Origin: Endozoicomonas sp965198415 | GTDB lineage: Bacteria > Pseudomonadota > Gammaproteobacteria > Pseudomonadales > Endozoicomonadaceae | Assembly: GCA_965198415.1 (NCBI GenBank) | Contig: CBDAPN010000031.1 | Location: forward strand, 62,001-126,000 | Length of the DNA: 64,000 nucleotides | Reading direction: 5' to 3' | Part shown: piece by piece, positions 54,250-63,125 of the stretch | How positions within the stretch are numbered: position 1 is the stretch's first letter | Layout: each line of letters begins with the position of its first letter | Made by a program: the position numbers and the translations under genes | Notes under the pieces: model-generated | What the model was told of the DNA's origin: nothing | Databases searched by the model: none | The model's input: only the letters and a program-made list of their open reading frames with translations

Positions 54250-56558
54250 CAGGAATGCACCTCCGCCAGCAAGGTCATAATCCGCTTACTCACCGCATCC
54301 AAATCCGCATCAATCGCCTCCAGCGCACGAGGTGGCTGATAAACATAGAAATGGCGGTTAAACGGAATTTCATAACCGACAATGCCAATCTCACCGTCTT
54401 TTTCATCGCACTTGTCAGCATTAATCCAGGCATCGGGCACATGGGGCGCAACTTCCTGCTGGAAGTAGGTTTCAATCAGTTCTGTGGTGGAGATGCTTGG
54501 GTCGAGCGGAATATTTTCATTGTCTCGCAGGTCGCCATCGGTCTGGAACTCAACCACCTTACCTTTGTAGGCGAATGCGCCGTATTGAGGCTGTACTTCT
54601 TCCTTAAGCACCTTTTTGACTACAGGCTCGGCTTCTGGGTTCTTATGGGTAATGGCAGCCATCAGAAGTTTCTTCTCCTTGGCATCCAGTTTGATATCGA
54701 GCTTTTTCAGTGCGGCTTTGAGGGACACTTCAAAGGTATTTAAGTCGTTACTTTGCTCGAACTTTCCACCCGCCGCAGCGCCCCACTCTCCCTGAAGCTT
54801 CTGCGCCTTTTCCATCAGGTCGAGGTGGAACAGCCATAGTTTGTCGTTTAACAGCTCCTTGATCTGTTTTTCTTTCAGTTCCTTGAAGTCTTTTTTGATG
54901 GTTTCACGGATGGCGGCTTCGTTGTCGCTTAATGTTTCGTGAATCTGCTCGCCAAAGGTGTCTACCATCCACTGCATCACATTGGTAAACGGCTTGGGCG
55001 CATAGCGCAGGCTGGCAATGGCTTGGTCGGTGATCTGGGCAGAGAGGCGCAGTGGGCGTTCTACGGTGATACGGCGGTAGCCAAATTCGTGGTTATCAAA
55101 AATCTTGGCAGCAAAGGTTTTGGCGGCTTCCGCTTTAGGGGTTTCGGCCTGTCTGCCACGGTTGCTTTTTGGTTCAGTAGGCTGGTTGAGTGCCTGTTGT
55201 TCGGCGGCAAACTCACCAAAACAGCGAGTGATGGTGCGGATATCCGCTTCGCTCATCAGGTTGCGTTTAGAGCCGAGCGACTTACGCATTTTGCCGCACA
55301 GGTTAACGCCATTGATTAACTGAACCTTGCCTTTACGCTCGGCACTTTTCTTGTTGGAGAGAACCCACACATAAGTGGCGATACCGGTGTTGTAGAACAT
55401 ATCGGTAGGCAGGGCGACAATGGCTTCGAGCAGATCGGCTTCGAGAATGTAACGGCGAATTTCGCTTTCACCACTGCCTGCACCGCCAGTAAACAGCGGC
55501 GAGCCGTTAAGAATAATGCCGATACGACTGGCGTTCGGGCTTTCGGGTGTGATGGGTTTGAATTTGCTGATCAGGTGCATCAGGAACAGCAACGAGCCAT
55601 CAGACACTCTTGGCAGACCCGGGCCAAAGCGACCGTCGAAGCCTTTTTCGGTGTGCTCGTCTTTGATGTCGCCTTCAATTTTCTTCCAGTCGACACCAAA
55701 GGGCGGATTGGAGAGCATGTAATCGAATGGGTCGTTGGCCAGTTGATCTTGCGACAGCGTGTTGCCGAGCTTGATGCGACTGACGTCCTGCCCCTTGATC
55801 ATCATATCCGCTTTACAGATTGCGTAGGACTCGGGGTTCGGCTCCTGACCAAAGGCTTTGATGGAGGCTTCTGGGTTGTGTTTGTAAACGTATTCCATGC
55901 CCGATGAGAGGAAGCCACCGGTACCCGCCGTGGGGTCGTAGATGGTGCGGATCACCCCTTCTTCGCTCAGGGCGGCATCGTCTTCCATGAATACCAGCGA
56001 GGTGGTGAGTTCGACGATGTCTCTTGGGGTAAAGTGTTCACCCGCGGTTTCGTTGGAGGATTCAGCAAAGCGGCGGATCAGCTCTTCAAACACCAAGCCC
56101 ATGTCGTGGTTGCTGATGGCTTTGGGGCTGAGGTCGATGGTGGCAAACTTCTTCACCACTTTGAACAGTAGGTTAGCGTCGTTCAGTGAGCCGACAAATT
56201 CATCGAACCGGAACTGTTCAAAGATTTCACGGGCGTCTTTGGAGAAGGACAAGACATAGGTTTCCAGGTTCTCTTTGATGCCGTTCTGCCCGAGCTTAGA
56301 CAGGTTCATGGGCGAGGTATTGAAGAAGGTGTGCTTTGAAGCACGGAACAGGAACTTCTCTGCACTCTCTTCCGGCAGATTCATTGCCTTTACGTTGTCG
56401 TGTTCTGCCACCACGGCTTCTTTGGTGGGTTCCAGCACACACTCCAGACGACGAAGCAGAGTAAACGGCAGAATGATGCGCCCGTACTGGGATTGTTTGA
56501 AGTCACCACGCAGGAGGTCGGCTACTGACCAGATGAAGGCGGCGAGGTTGTTTGCCAT
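54249..56558 (-). CDS. hsdM: Type I restriction DNA methyltransferase M subunit (system 2)
   Basis: 769 residues from ATG 56558 (MANNLAAFIWSVADLLRGDF). The frame continues to 56609, but this start fits the HsdM_N domain. Methylase motif I is YDPTAGTGGFLSSG and motif IV LSNPPFGVDWKK. A long linker (QPTEPKSNRGRQAETPKAEA) and an extended C-terminal region make it larger than EcoKI HsdM. N6-adenine methylation of the HsdS2 target is expected. First gene of the hsdMSR2 operon. Its promoter should lie in 56559-56710. Confidence 0.92.
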   Translation of the reverse strand: MANNLAAFIWSVADLLRGDFKQSQYGRIILPFTLLRRLECVLEPTKEAVVAEHDNVKAMNLPEESAEKFLFRASKHTFFNTSPMNLSKLGQNGIKENLETYVLSFSKDAREIFEQFRFDEFVGSLNDANLLFKVVKKFATIDLSPKAISNHDMGLVFEELIRRFAESSNETAGEHFTPRDIVELTTSLVFMEDDAALSEEGVIRTIYDPTAGTGGFLSSGMEYVYKHNPEASIKAFGQEPNPESYAICKADMMIKGQDVSRIKLGNTLSQDQLANDPFDYMLSNPPFGVDWKKIEGDIKDEHTEKGFDGRFGPGLPRVSDGSLLFLMHLISKFKPITPESPNASRIGIILNGSPLFTGGAGSGESEIRRYILEADLLEAIVALPTDMFYNTGIATYVWVLSNKKSAERKGKVQLINGVNLCGKMRKSLGSKRNLMSEADIRTITRCFGEFAAEQQALNQPTEPKSNRGRQAETPKAEAAKTFAAKIFDNHEFGYRRITVERPLRLSAQITDQAIASLRYAPKPFTNVMQWMVDTFGEQIHETLSDNEAAIRETIKKDFKELKEKQIKELLNDKLWLFHLDLMEKAQKLQGEWGAAAGGKFEQSNDLNTFEVSLKAALKKLDIKLDAKEKKLLMAAITHKNPEAEPVVKKVLKEEVQPQYGAFAYKGKVVEFQTDGDLRDNENIPLDPSISTTELIETYFQQEVAPHVPDAWINADKCDEKDGEIGIVGYEIPFNRHFYVYQPPRALEAIDADLDAVSKRIMTLLAEVHS

Positions 56559-56711
56559 GAATCTTCTTATGTCAAGTGATCGGTAATAACCGACAGATCG
56601 GGCAGGCACTGAATACGACAGAAGACGTGTCGAACCCGAAGGGTCGGTGTGAAAAAATTTGAATCAGTTTACAGGGGATTGGGGAGGGAGGTATATAGGG
56701 CAAAAACATAA

Positions 56712-56918
56712 TCAAGAGTTAATCATTCCAAGCACTTTCATCATACAGTTTTCATCCCAACCACAAGTTTTCCGCTTGTTCTTGATGCCTGCCTTCACAG
56801 AAGTATCAAGCTTGAGAAGATTGAGAGTCACCTGTCGGGTAACTGCCAGGTTTTCCACCGCGTAGCCTTCCCTTGCCCTGCAACGGTCTTCATCGAAAGC
56901 TACGTCCAGAACATAACC
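56712..56918 (-). mobile_element. ISAs1-type transposase C-terminal remnant
   Basis: The codons read YVLDVAFDEDRCRAREGYAV, ENLAVTRQVTLNLLKLDTS and KRKTCGWDENCMMKVL, the tail of ISAs1-family transposases (usually WVLDVxFxED...NMA.R..ALNLLK). The N-terminal catalytic part is absent. The preceding frame is unrelated. Confidence 0.7.
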
Positions 56919-57205
56919 TCGGCCAGCACATGTGTGGTTTTTTGGGATCTCGCTTGTCAGTGAGCGAGGAGAACTTGGAGAACAGGGCTTTTGCAGACAC
57001 CGGTAAACAGGCAAAGGGGTAATTATACAGGCTTTTTCTTTGCGGCGATGTTCAATTAGTGATCATGTTTTTGCCCTGTATATATTACATATATGCGGGT
57101 ATAACTTGACAAGATATGCATCACTACACTCACTAAATTTGCGTTCACCCCGAAGAATGAACACAAATGCATTTAGTCCCTCAGCGTTGTACCTTAATTC
57201 TTTTT

Positions 57206-57592
57206 TTAAGCTACGAACTCAACCTTTATGCGATCGGGGTCTTCAACGAAAAGGGCGTAATACTCTGTGCCACCATTCGCAAAGGGATACCGATCATCAT
57301 AAAGCATAGATACACCTTCTTTGATGCAGTGCTGTCTGATCTTGTCTACTAGTTCTCTATTTCCTACTGAGAATGCAAGATGGTTTAGCCCAACGCCGCA
57401 GCGATTATACGAGAGAGAATTGTACTTAGGAGTTACTTGAACAAAGGTAATATAGGCATCTTTTTCATTTGAGAGCGTGAAACCATCATCCCAATATGAA
57501 GTCTCCTTGTACTCTAAATAAGATAGTATGCTTGACCAAAAAGAACGGGATTGTGCTAGGTCGGAAACATACACTTCGACATGGTGCAGCAT
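57206..57592 (-). CDS. VOC-family (glyoxalase/fosfomycin-resistance fold) protein
   Basis: 128 residues from ATG 57592 (MLHHVEVYVSDLAQS). Two beta-alpha-beta-beta-beta units with metal ligands His (LHHVEV), His (GLNHLAFSV) and Glu at the end (IKVEFVA). The size fits single-chain VOC proteins: glyoxalase I-like, dioxygenase or resistance proteins. The aromatic insert KETSYWDDGFTL may define the substrate. Alone between IS remnants and AT-rich, so probably acquired. Confidence 0.85.
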   Translation of the reverse strand: MLHHVEVYVSDLAQSRSFWSSILSYLEYKETSYWDDGFTLSNEKDAYITFVQVTPKYNSLSYNRCGVGLNHLAFSVGNRELVDKIRQHCIKEGVSMLYDDRYPFANGGTEYYALFVEDPDRIKVEFVA

Positions 57593-57691
57593 GATATTTA
57601 TCCCTTTTTTTGTCATATCTGGAAATTGAGCGATTTCAATGTCTAGGAAGGCTATTCATCGTTTTGCCAATGTTGCTCGCTCTTGCTCGCG

Positions 57692-57713
57692 CAAGTTTTA
57701 CTTGACCAGAACA
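57692..57713 (+). repeat. Isolated IS3-type terminal repeat
   Basis: CAAGTTTTACTTGACCAGAACA matches the end of the IS3-type remnant at 47284 and the outer 22 bases of the ends at 8839 and 40059 (in inverted orientation), apart from the inner edge. No transposase is left next to it. Confidence 0.6.
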
Positions 57714-57944
57714 TTTCCAAGCTTAAGAAAACTACAGCCAAACCATAGGTGCTTAACGGGAAAGCAGATGAATAGAAGCAGCATAAAAAAACTGCCGTTC
57801 TATCATCTGGCTTCTCTACGTTATGCAACGCTTACAAAGCACCTCGCTCTACAGTGGCTGAGGTTCTGTGGTCATCAGGTCATGTTATGACTGAAACGGC
57901 TAGGCATTTCAGTCAGGTATTGCTTAACTTCGTATAAGTTCTCC

Positions 57945-59090
57945 CTATGATTGCCGGTTCCATACAAAACACCGCTGGGTGATCAGCAGGGCGATAACAG
58001 TCCAGATCAGAAGAGTGGCCAGTGTAGGGGTATAACCCATCAGGCTCCCCTCATTGAATAGAATGCCCCTCATCATCTCTACAGAGCCTTTTAATGGGAA
58101 AAAGCTGGCAAGTTGATCAATCCATGGGTGGGCGCTAGTAACTGGGAAAAAAAGATCGCTCAAGAAGATCAGCGGGAAATAAAGCAAATTACTGACTCCA
58201 TTGGCTGTACTGACAGAGCTGGTTCTTGAAGCCAGTAAAATACCCAGGCTAAGAAAAGTCACCGATACCAACATAATGGCCAGCAGAAAGTACAATAAGG
58301 TACTGATCGAATACCGTAAATCCAAGGTATAGATCATATCGGCCACACCGATGAACACCGCTGAAAAGACGACCATGATCACCAACCGACTGGTGATAAA
58401 CGCCATCAGGTAGAACAAAGGGCTTAAAGGCAGCACCTGATACATTTTGAACGCATTGGATGCTCTCATTTGTACAAGAAGCACCGAAAAACTGAACAGA
58501 CAAATAGACAACAACGACATGCCTATAAGCCCTGTGACCAGAAACTGTTCGGCGGATAACGAATGGTCTTTTGAGGGTTCACCCACCGCTGTCAGCTTTA
58601 CCGTCGAGCGTAATAACCAGCGGTTTTGATCGATATTAAATTGATTATTTAAGTTATTGAGGATAGATAAAACCGCCAAAGTGGAATCACTCGCGTCACG
58701 GTGGTGCATTACCTCAATCTTGGCGGGTAGGTTGTTGGCTTGTGAATTCTCAAACTGAGCATCAAAACCATTCGAGAAACGAATCACCAAGGTATTCTTG
58801 TTGATCGCTTCGGTTATCTGTGAGGCGTCGACCCGCTTCACATTGATGGGTAAGCTGACATCGTCGAGTACTTGGGCAATATCATTGGCCAACGGTTGAG
58901 CATAAGCCGAACCTTCAGGGCTGACGATTTCAACCTGCGTAGCGATAAAATTTTCATTTTCGTCTGCGTTAATCGTCACAAAGATGAACAGCAACAGAAA
59001 TGGAAATAAAAACGTCCAAAAAATAGAGGTGGCATCACGCAGATAGATTTTCAACTCGATCCAGGTGAGTCCCCAGAATTTAGTTAACAT
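57945..59090 (-). CDS. ABC-2 type permease
   Basis: 381 residues. TM1 at about 20-40 (FWTFLFPFLLLFIFVTI), a large extracytoplasmic domain (about 45-175), then five TMs in the C-terminal half, with the ABC-2 pattern SNLLYFPLIFLSDLFFPV. The topology is that of drug, polysaccharide or bacteriocin exporters. The start overlaps the end of the ATPase gene by 11 bases, so the two form one transporter. No dedicated biosynthetic gene is adjacent. Confidence 0.88.
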   Translation of the reverse strand: MLTKFWGLTWIELKIYLRDATSIFWTFLFPFLLLFIFVTINADENENFIATQVEIVSPEGSAYAQPLANDIAQVLDDVSLPINVKRVDASQITEAINKNTLVIRFSNGFDAQFENSQANNLPAKIEVMHHRDASDSTLAVLSILNNLNNQFNIDQNRWLLRSTVKLTAVGEPSKDHSLSAEQFLVTGLIGMSLLSICLFSFSVLLVQMRASNAFKMYQVLPLSPLFYLMAFITSRLVIMVVFSAVFIGVADMIYTLDLRYSISTLLYFLLAIMLVSVTFLSLGILLASRTSSVSTANGVSNLLYFPLIFLSDLFFPVTSAHPWIDQLASFFPLKGSVEMMRGILFNEGSLMGYTPTLATLLIWTVIALLITQRCFVWNRQS

Positions 59091-60009
59091 GATGCTCTCC
59101 TGAAAAACGTTCTCCAGACCCTATCTCAATCAAATCGGAGTAATTACTTGATCGACATTGCACTTCTGCAATTCGTTGCTGACCAATGGTGTTTAATAGG
59201 GAAAGCAAATGGTTTTCTTGGCTGAAAAAGCTAAAGCGCAAGCGTTCTTTTTCCTCATGGCAGTGAAAAATATCGGGAGTATCTGAAAGCAGTCGTCCCA
59301 ATTGTTCTGCTGCGGCTGAATCAGTGCACGACAGATCGGTTCTAAAGCGCCCCAGAGTGCCATCTATCACGTTCTGGCACTCACCAAAATGCTTGATCCG
59401 CCCCTGATCCATCCAAATGACCTTGTTGCAAAAGGCAATTTCCTCAGCGGTGTGGGTGGCCATTAGCGCTGTGGCGCCTCTTTGTTTCAGGTGGTTTAAT
59501 ATCAGGCTAAAGGCTGTTCTGTGCTCCACGTCCAGTCCGGTAGCGGGCTCATCCAGAAAAACTAAATCCGGGTCATGAGCTAAGGCAATCAATAAGTCGA
59601 CCCGCTGACGCTGCCCCCGGGACAACGTGTCGTATTTCAGAGCCGCCAAACCTTCAATGCTCAGCTGTTCAAACGACTGTGGGTTAATACGGTCGTAAAA
59701 CAGGTGGTGCATCTTGACTATTTCGGCAACCTTCAAACGCTGTGAAAAGGAGGATTTTTGCAGTTGAACGCCGATGCGTTTTTTTAAAGCTAAATCGGAG
59801 TCAAAAGCTGAAACCGGCTGACCAAACATCGTCATATCTCGAGTTTCTGTATTGATTAAGCCCAGCATGGCCTCAATCAATGTGGTCTTTCCACTGCCAT
59901 TTGCACCGATCAATGCCACAATGTCGCCGGGATTGAACTCGATCTCAGCGACATTGAGCTGAAAATGGTCTCGTTGGGCGGACTTTAGCTGATTTATTTT
60001 TATCGGCAT
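59080..60009 (-). CDS. ABC transporter ATP-binding protein
   Basis: 309 residues. Walker A GANGSGKTTLIEAM, Q-loop IGVQLQKSSF, signature LSRGQRQRVDL, Walker B LVFLDEPATGLD and switch MATHTAEE. The C-terminal 100 residues are a regulatory tail. Pairs with the ABC-2 permease. Its first 21 codons and upstream DNA are duplicated at 60405-60467 and 61717-61958. A 13-residue peptide frame (60013-60054) ends just before the start. Confidence 0.9.
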   Translation of the reverse strand: MPIKINQLKSAQRDHFQLNVAEIEFNPGDIVALIGANGSGKTTLIEAMLGLINTETRDMTMFGQPVSAFDSDLALKKRIGVQLQKSSFSQRLKVAEIVKMHHLFYDRINPQSFEQLSIEGLAALKYDTLSRGQRQRVDLLIALAHDPDLVFLDEPATGLDVEHRTAFSLILNHLKQRGATALMATHTAEEIAFCNKVIWMDQGRIKHFGECQNVIDGTLGRFRTDLSCTDSAAAEQLGRLLSDTPDIFHCHEEKERLRFSFFSQENHLLSLLNTIGQQRIAEVQCRSSNYSDLIEIGSGERFSGEHHVN

Positions 60010-60228
60010 ATCCTAGCTCGCCTCACCTATATTGAAGTAACTGCGAATTTTCATGACTTCTGGTTGGTACTCATCTGTTGTTCAGCGTTATCAAAAAGTG
60101 TTTTGGCCATCATAAAAGCGGCGCTGTATTGAGAAGACATATACAGTTCACTGATGGCTGCATCATTAATGGCTTGAGTCAACGGGTGAGTACAGCTTGA
60201 TAGTTTGCATAAAAAATTCCCTGTATTG
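59924..60228. repeat. 305-base segment duplicated downstream with an insertion
   Basis: Bases 59924-59986 recur at 60405-60467, and 59987-60228 recur at 61717-61958 with a handful of substitutions, both in direct orientation. The two pieces of the second copy are separated by 1249 bases (60468-61716) that carry an MFS gene. The segment spans the first codons of the ABC ATPase and its leader. Confidence 0.85.
60013..60054 (-). other. 13-residue leader peptide frame before the ABC ATPase
   Basis: ATG 60054 starts MKIRSYFNIGEAS and ends three bases before the ATPase ATG. It overlaps (ATGA) the end of a preceding frame of about 43 codons (AISELYMSSQYSAAFMMAKT). In the second copy (61743-61784) the 13 codons are unchanged in protein sequence, while the preceding frame has acquired a TAG. 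It may be a translational leader or a small peptide substrate. It could also be fortuitous. Confidence 0.3.
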
Positions 60229-60236
60229 TTTTCATT

Positions 60237-60404
60237 ATTTGAGTTTGGTAACCACTACTGCAATAAAATGGTACGACACTTGTAGCATATATACTTACAA
60301 AGTCAACAGTATTTTGCGGCTTTCCCTTATTTTCAGAAAAGGCATCATCGTCTTCTCATCAGCTAAGAGAGTAGTTCCTACACAACTACTCTTTGGTGCC
60401 AATA
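60237..60404. other. Spacer between the duplicated segments
   Basis: About 170 bases of AT-rich DNA. The first 50 (GGTAACCACTACTGCAAT...TACGACACTTGTAG) are echoed after the second copy at 61959-61993 with deletions, so the duplication originally extended a little further. No gene seen. Confidence 0.45.
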
Positions 60405-60504
60405 TCGCCGGGATTGAACTCGATCTCAGCGACATTGAGCTGAAAATGGTCTCGTTGGGCGGACTTTCTTTTATTTCCTTGTTGATAGTATATGTGTGTT
60501 TTTA

Positions 60505-61674
60505 TTAATTGAAGCATAATGAAGAAAAAGTAAAAATCATTATTGCTATCAATGTTGTACATAGAATCACTATATAAGAATTACCAATACCGAATTGAAC
60601 AAAAAACCAAGCCAAGAAAAACCCTATAATAGTTCGTGAGATATAAACCAATGATTGAATAACCCCATAAAATGATCCGATTTCATCTTTTTTAACATTC
60701 TTCATAAGATATGTGCTAAGAGCAATTTTTGACAACGAATTAAACCCTCCCCAAAAGAATGCCATAATAACAATGACTGTCGACGTTGGCTTTAAGACAA
60801 CAACCAGTGAAGTTGAGGAAAATAATAATATCGACCAAAATATCAATCTATATGAACCGATAGCCCTTATAATAGAACTTCCCATAGCACTAATTAACGA
60901 TGCTCCTGCACTAAAGGAAATAGTGAAAATTGCCAGTAATGAAATCCCCCCTTCAATAATATTTTTAATATATGCTGGACTAGCAATATTAATCATCATT
61001 ACAGCTATAAATGGAGAATTTGCGCATAAGGAAACAATAAATATTTTTCTATTTTTATCAAAAATTTCAAACCACAACCCAAACTTGAATCGCCTAGAAA
61101 CAGTCTTTTCTTCATGAAAACACGAGCCACCTTTTAAAAAGGTGGTAAAGAAAGATGATATCATCAACAAAGCCGATGATAGAAAAATCACTTGATTAAA
61201 CATGCTTTCATCAAGATATATTATTGTAAAAATGGCGGATATTATAGTAGACAGTTGTGTTTCTATCTCCATCAGGCTATTAATTTTTGAATATTCGCTA
61301 ACTTCAAAAGATTCTTGAATAAATGCATTTCTAGCATTATAAAAAACCGCAAAAAACAGCTGAGAAGAAAAATAGAACACAGATAGGATTATTATCCGAA
61401 TCGTTATATTTCCATAAAATATCGAGCAAAATAGTAAAATAGTCCCCATAATCGCCATCGAAATAATAATGACAGTCTTCCTATTAACACTATCAATAAC
61501 TCCGCCTATGATTGGCGTTAAGAAAATAAGTATAAAAGTAGAAACTGAAGCTATAGAAGCTAGAATAGAAGAACCATCAGATAAAGAGAGTAGCTCCCAA
61601 GGAATAATAACCATAGATAAACCTATTGCTATTGATGCAGATAGATTTGTTAAAAATAATATTGTCAGCTTCAT
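60505..61674 (-). CDS. MFS transporter inside the duplicated ABC leader
   Basis: 389 residues, 12 predicted TMs. The N-terminal half carries the GG-x-x-D-x-x-NR-K signature between TM2 and TM3 (IIGGVIDSVNRKTVI), typical of MFS. The central loop is KGGSCFHEEKTVSRRFKFGL. AT-rich, isoleucine-rich codon usage unlike the ABC genes but like the EamA and MFS genes to the right. Substrate unknown. The gene sits in cargo DNA that splits the second copy of the ABC leader duplication. Confidence 0.85.
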   Translation of the reverse strand: MKLTILFLTNLSASIAIGLSMVIIPWELLSLSDGSSILASIASVSTFILIFLTPIIGGVIDSVNRKTVIIISMAIMGTILLFCSIFYGNITIRIIILSVFYFSSQLFFAVFYNARNAFIQESFEVSEYSKINSLMEIETQLSTIISAIFTIIYLDESMFNQVIFLSSALLMISSFFTTFLKGGSCFHEEKTVSRRFKFGLWFEIFDKNRKIFIVSLCANSPFIAVMMINIASPAYIKNIIEGGISLLAIFTISFSAGASLISAMGSSIIRAIGSYRLIFWSILLFSSTSLVVVLKPTSTVIVIMAFFWGGFNSLSKIALSTYLMKNVKKDEIGSFYGVIQSLVYISRTIIGFFLAWFFVQFGIGNSYIVILCTTLIAIMIFTFSSLCFN

Positions 61675-61716
61675 AGTTAATGTATCTCAATAATATCTTC
61701 AGCTATGCTGAGCAAT

Positions 61717-61958
61717 AGCTGATTTATTTTTATCGGCATATCCTAGCTCGCCTCACCTATATTGAAGTAGCTGCGAATTTTCATGACTTCTGGTTGGTGC
61801 TCATCTATTGTTCAGCGTTATCAAAAAGTGTTTTGGCCATCATAAAAGCGGCGCTGTATTGAGAAGACATATACAGTTCACTGATGGCTGCATCATTAAT
61901 GGCTTGGGTCAACGGGTGAGTACAGCTTGATAGTTTGCATAAAAAATTCCCTGTATTG
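61717..61958. repeat. Second copy of the ABC leader segment (outer part)
   Basis: Matches 59987-60228 over the full 242 bases. One of the few differences creates a TAG in the 43-codon frame (CAATAG instead of CAACAG on the minus strand). A further short echo, TAGTTTGCTTAAAAAATTCCCTGTATTG, occurs at about 62069-62096. Confidence 0.85.
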
Positions 61959-62143
61959 GTTACCACTACTGCAATGTACGACATTTGTAGTTCTTACGAT
62001 GGTCAGAAAAGGCATTTAATAAGAGAGTTGGGCGAGCTTTGATGGAACCCCGTCACAATGATACGTTATAGTTTGCTTAAAAAATTCCCTGTATTGGTGT
62101 CGTTCCGATGGTATTTAAAATTATCGTTATATATTGCCATTTT

Positions 62144-63064
62144 CTATTCACCCTGTGCCTTTATAGAGGCATTTATTTTTCTTGTTGAGAGAAAGCTAAG
62201 GTTTTGGTTGACTGCGTAACTGCTGTACATGATCATGAACACACCAACAATTTGAATTGCACTCATAGACTCATCATAAAAATAGAAATCAACAAATATA
62301 GCAACGGCTGGATAGATAAATGTCATTACTGCAATCACAGGGGCAGATAGCTTCTGATATGATGAGTACATTAGAATATATGTAAGGCATGTGTGAACAG
62401 CACCTAAGACTAATAAGTAACTCCACTGCTCCATAGTAACTCCAGAAATTTCTGAGAGGTCACTAAATGGAAGTAATACGATAATACCGACAGAAAGTTG
62501 AATTAATGTGATTAGGTATGGTGAAACCCCTGTAAGAAGCTTTACAAGTGTTGCTGAGGCAGCCCAGAAAATTGCCGCTAAGAGTACAAGCGCAATCCCT
62601 AGAATATATTTAGATGATACAGCAACCTCATTAATATCAATATCAGCTACTAAAGCTACTCCTATGAAAGCAAGCCCCATCCATAGAAGTTTATTTAATG
62701 ATACTCGCTCTCTAAATGTTGCCGCCCAAATCAAAACAAAGAAAAAAGGTTGAGCATGATAGATTACTGTAGAGGTAGATATTGATGTCGTTTTAAACGA
62801 TGCGAAAAGCATGACCCAGTTAAAAACGAGAAAAACACCACTAAAAATTATAATTGTTACAGTTTTTAATGTTAAGCCTGTATCTTTTAATTTACCACTA
62901 TACAAGCAGTACACTAAGAGAAATATTGAGCCAAGAATGCAACGATAAAATACAACATTATATGAGCTTTGGCCAGATTCAACGACAAATAGCCCAACAC
63001 TACCCATGATTATCATTGCACTTAATAGTTCAATGATTCCTTTCTTCTCTGGCGAATTGCTCAT
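62144..63064 (-). CDS. EamA/DMT-family permease
   Basis: 306 residues in ten hydrophobic helices made of two EamA repeats. The first has SYNVVFYRCILGSIFLLVY, the second ITLIQLSVGIIVLLPF and VIAVMTFIYPAVAIFVDF. This is the drug/metabolite transporter superfamily, members of which often export amino acids or their derivatives. It faces the same way as the partial MFS gene, about 60 bases away, and may be co-transcribed. AT-rich. Confidence 0.88.
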   Translation of the reverse strand: MSNSPEKKGIIELLSAMIIMGSVGLFVVESGQSSYNVVFYRCILGSIFLLVYCLYSGKLKDTGLTLKTVTIIIFSGVFLVFNWVMLFASFKTTSISTSTVIYHAQPFFFVLIWAATFRERVSLNKLLWMGLAFIGVALVADIDINEVAVSSKYILGIALVLLAAIFWAASATLVKLLTGVSPYLITLIQLSVGIIVLLPFSDLSEISGVTMEQWSYLLVLGAVHTCLTYILMYSSYQKLSAPVIAVMTFIYPAVAIFVDFYFYDESMSAIQIVGVFMIMYSSYAVNQNLSFLSTRKINASIKAQGE

Positions 63065-63125
63065 TTTTATTTCTCGCTTCCCGTTGTGATTTTTTTATGA
63101 ATTAATGGGCACTTATAATAGTTAG

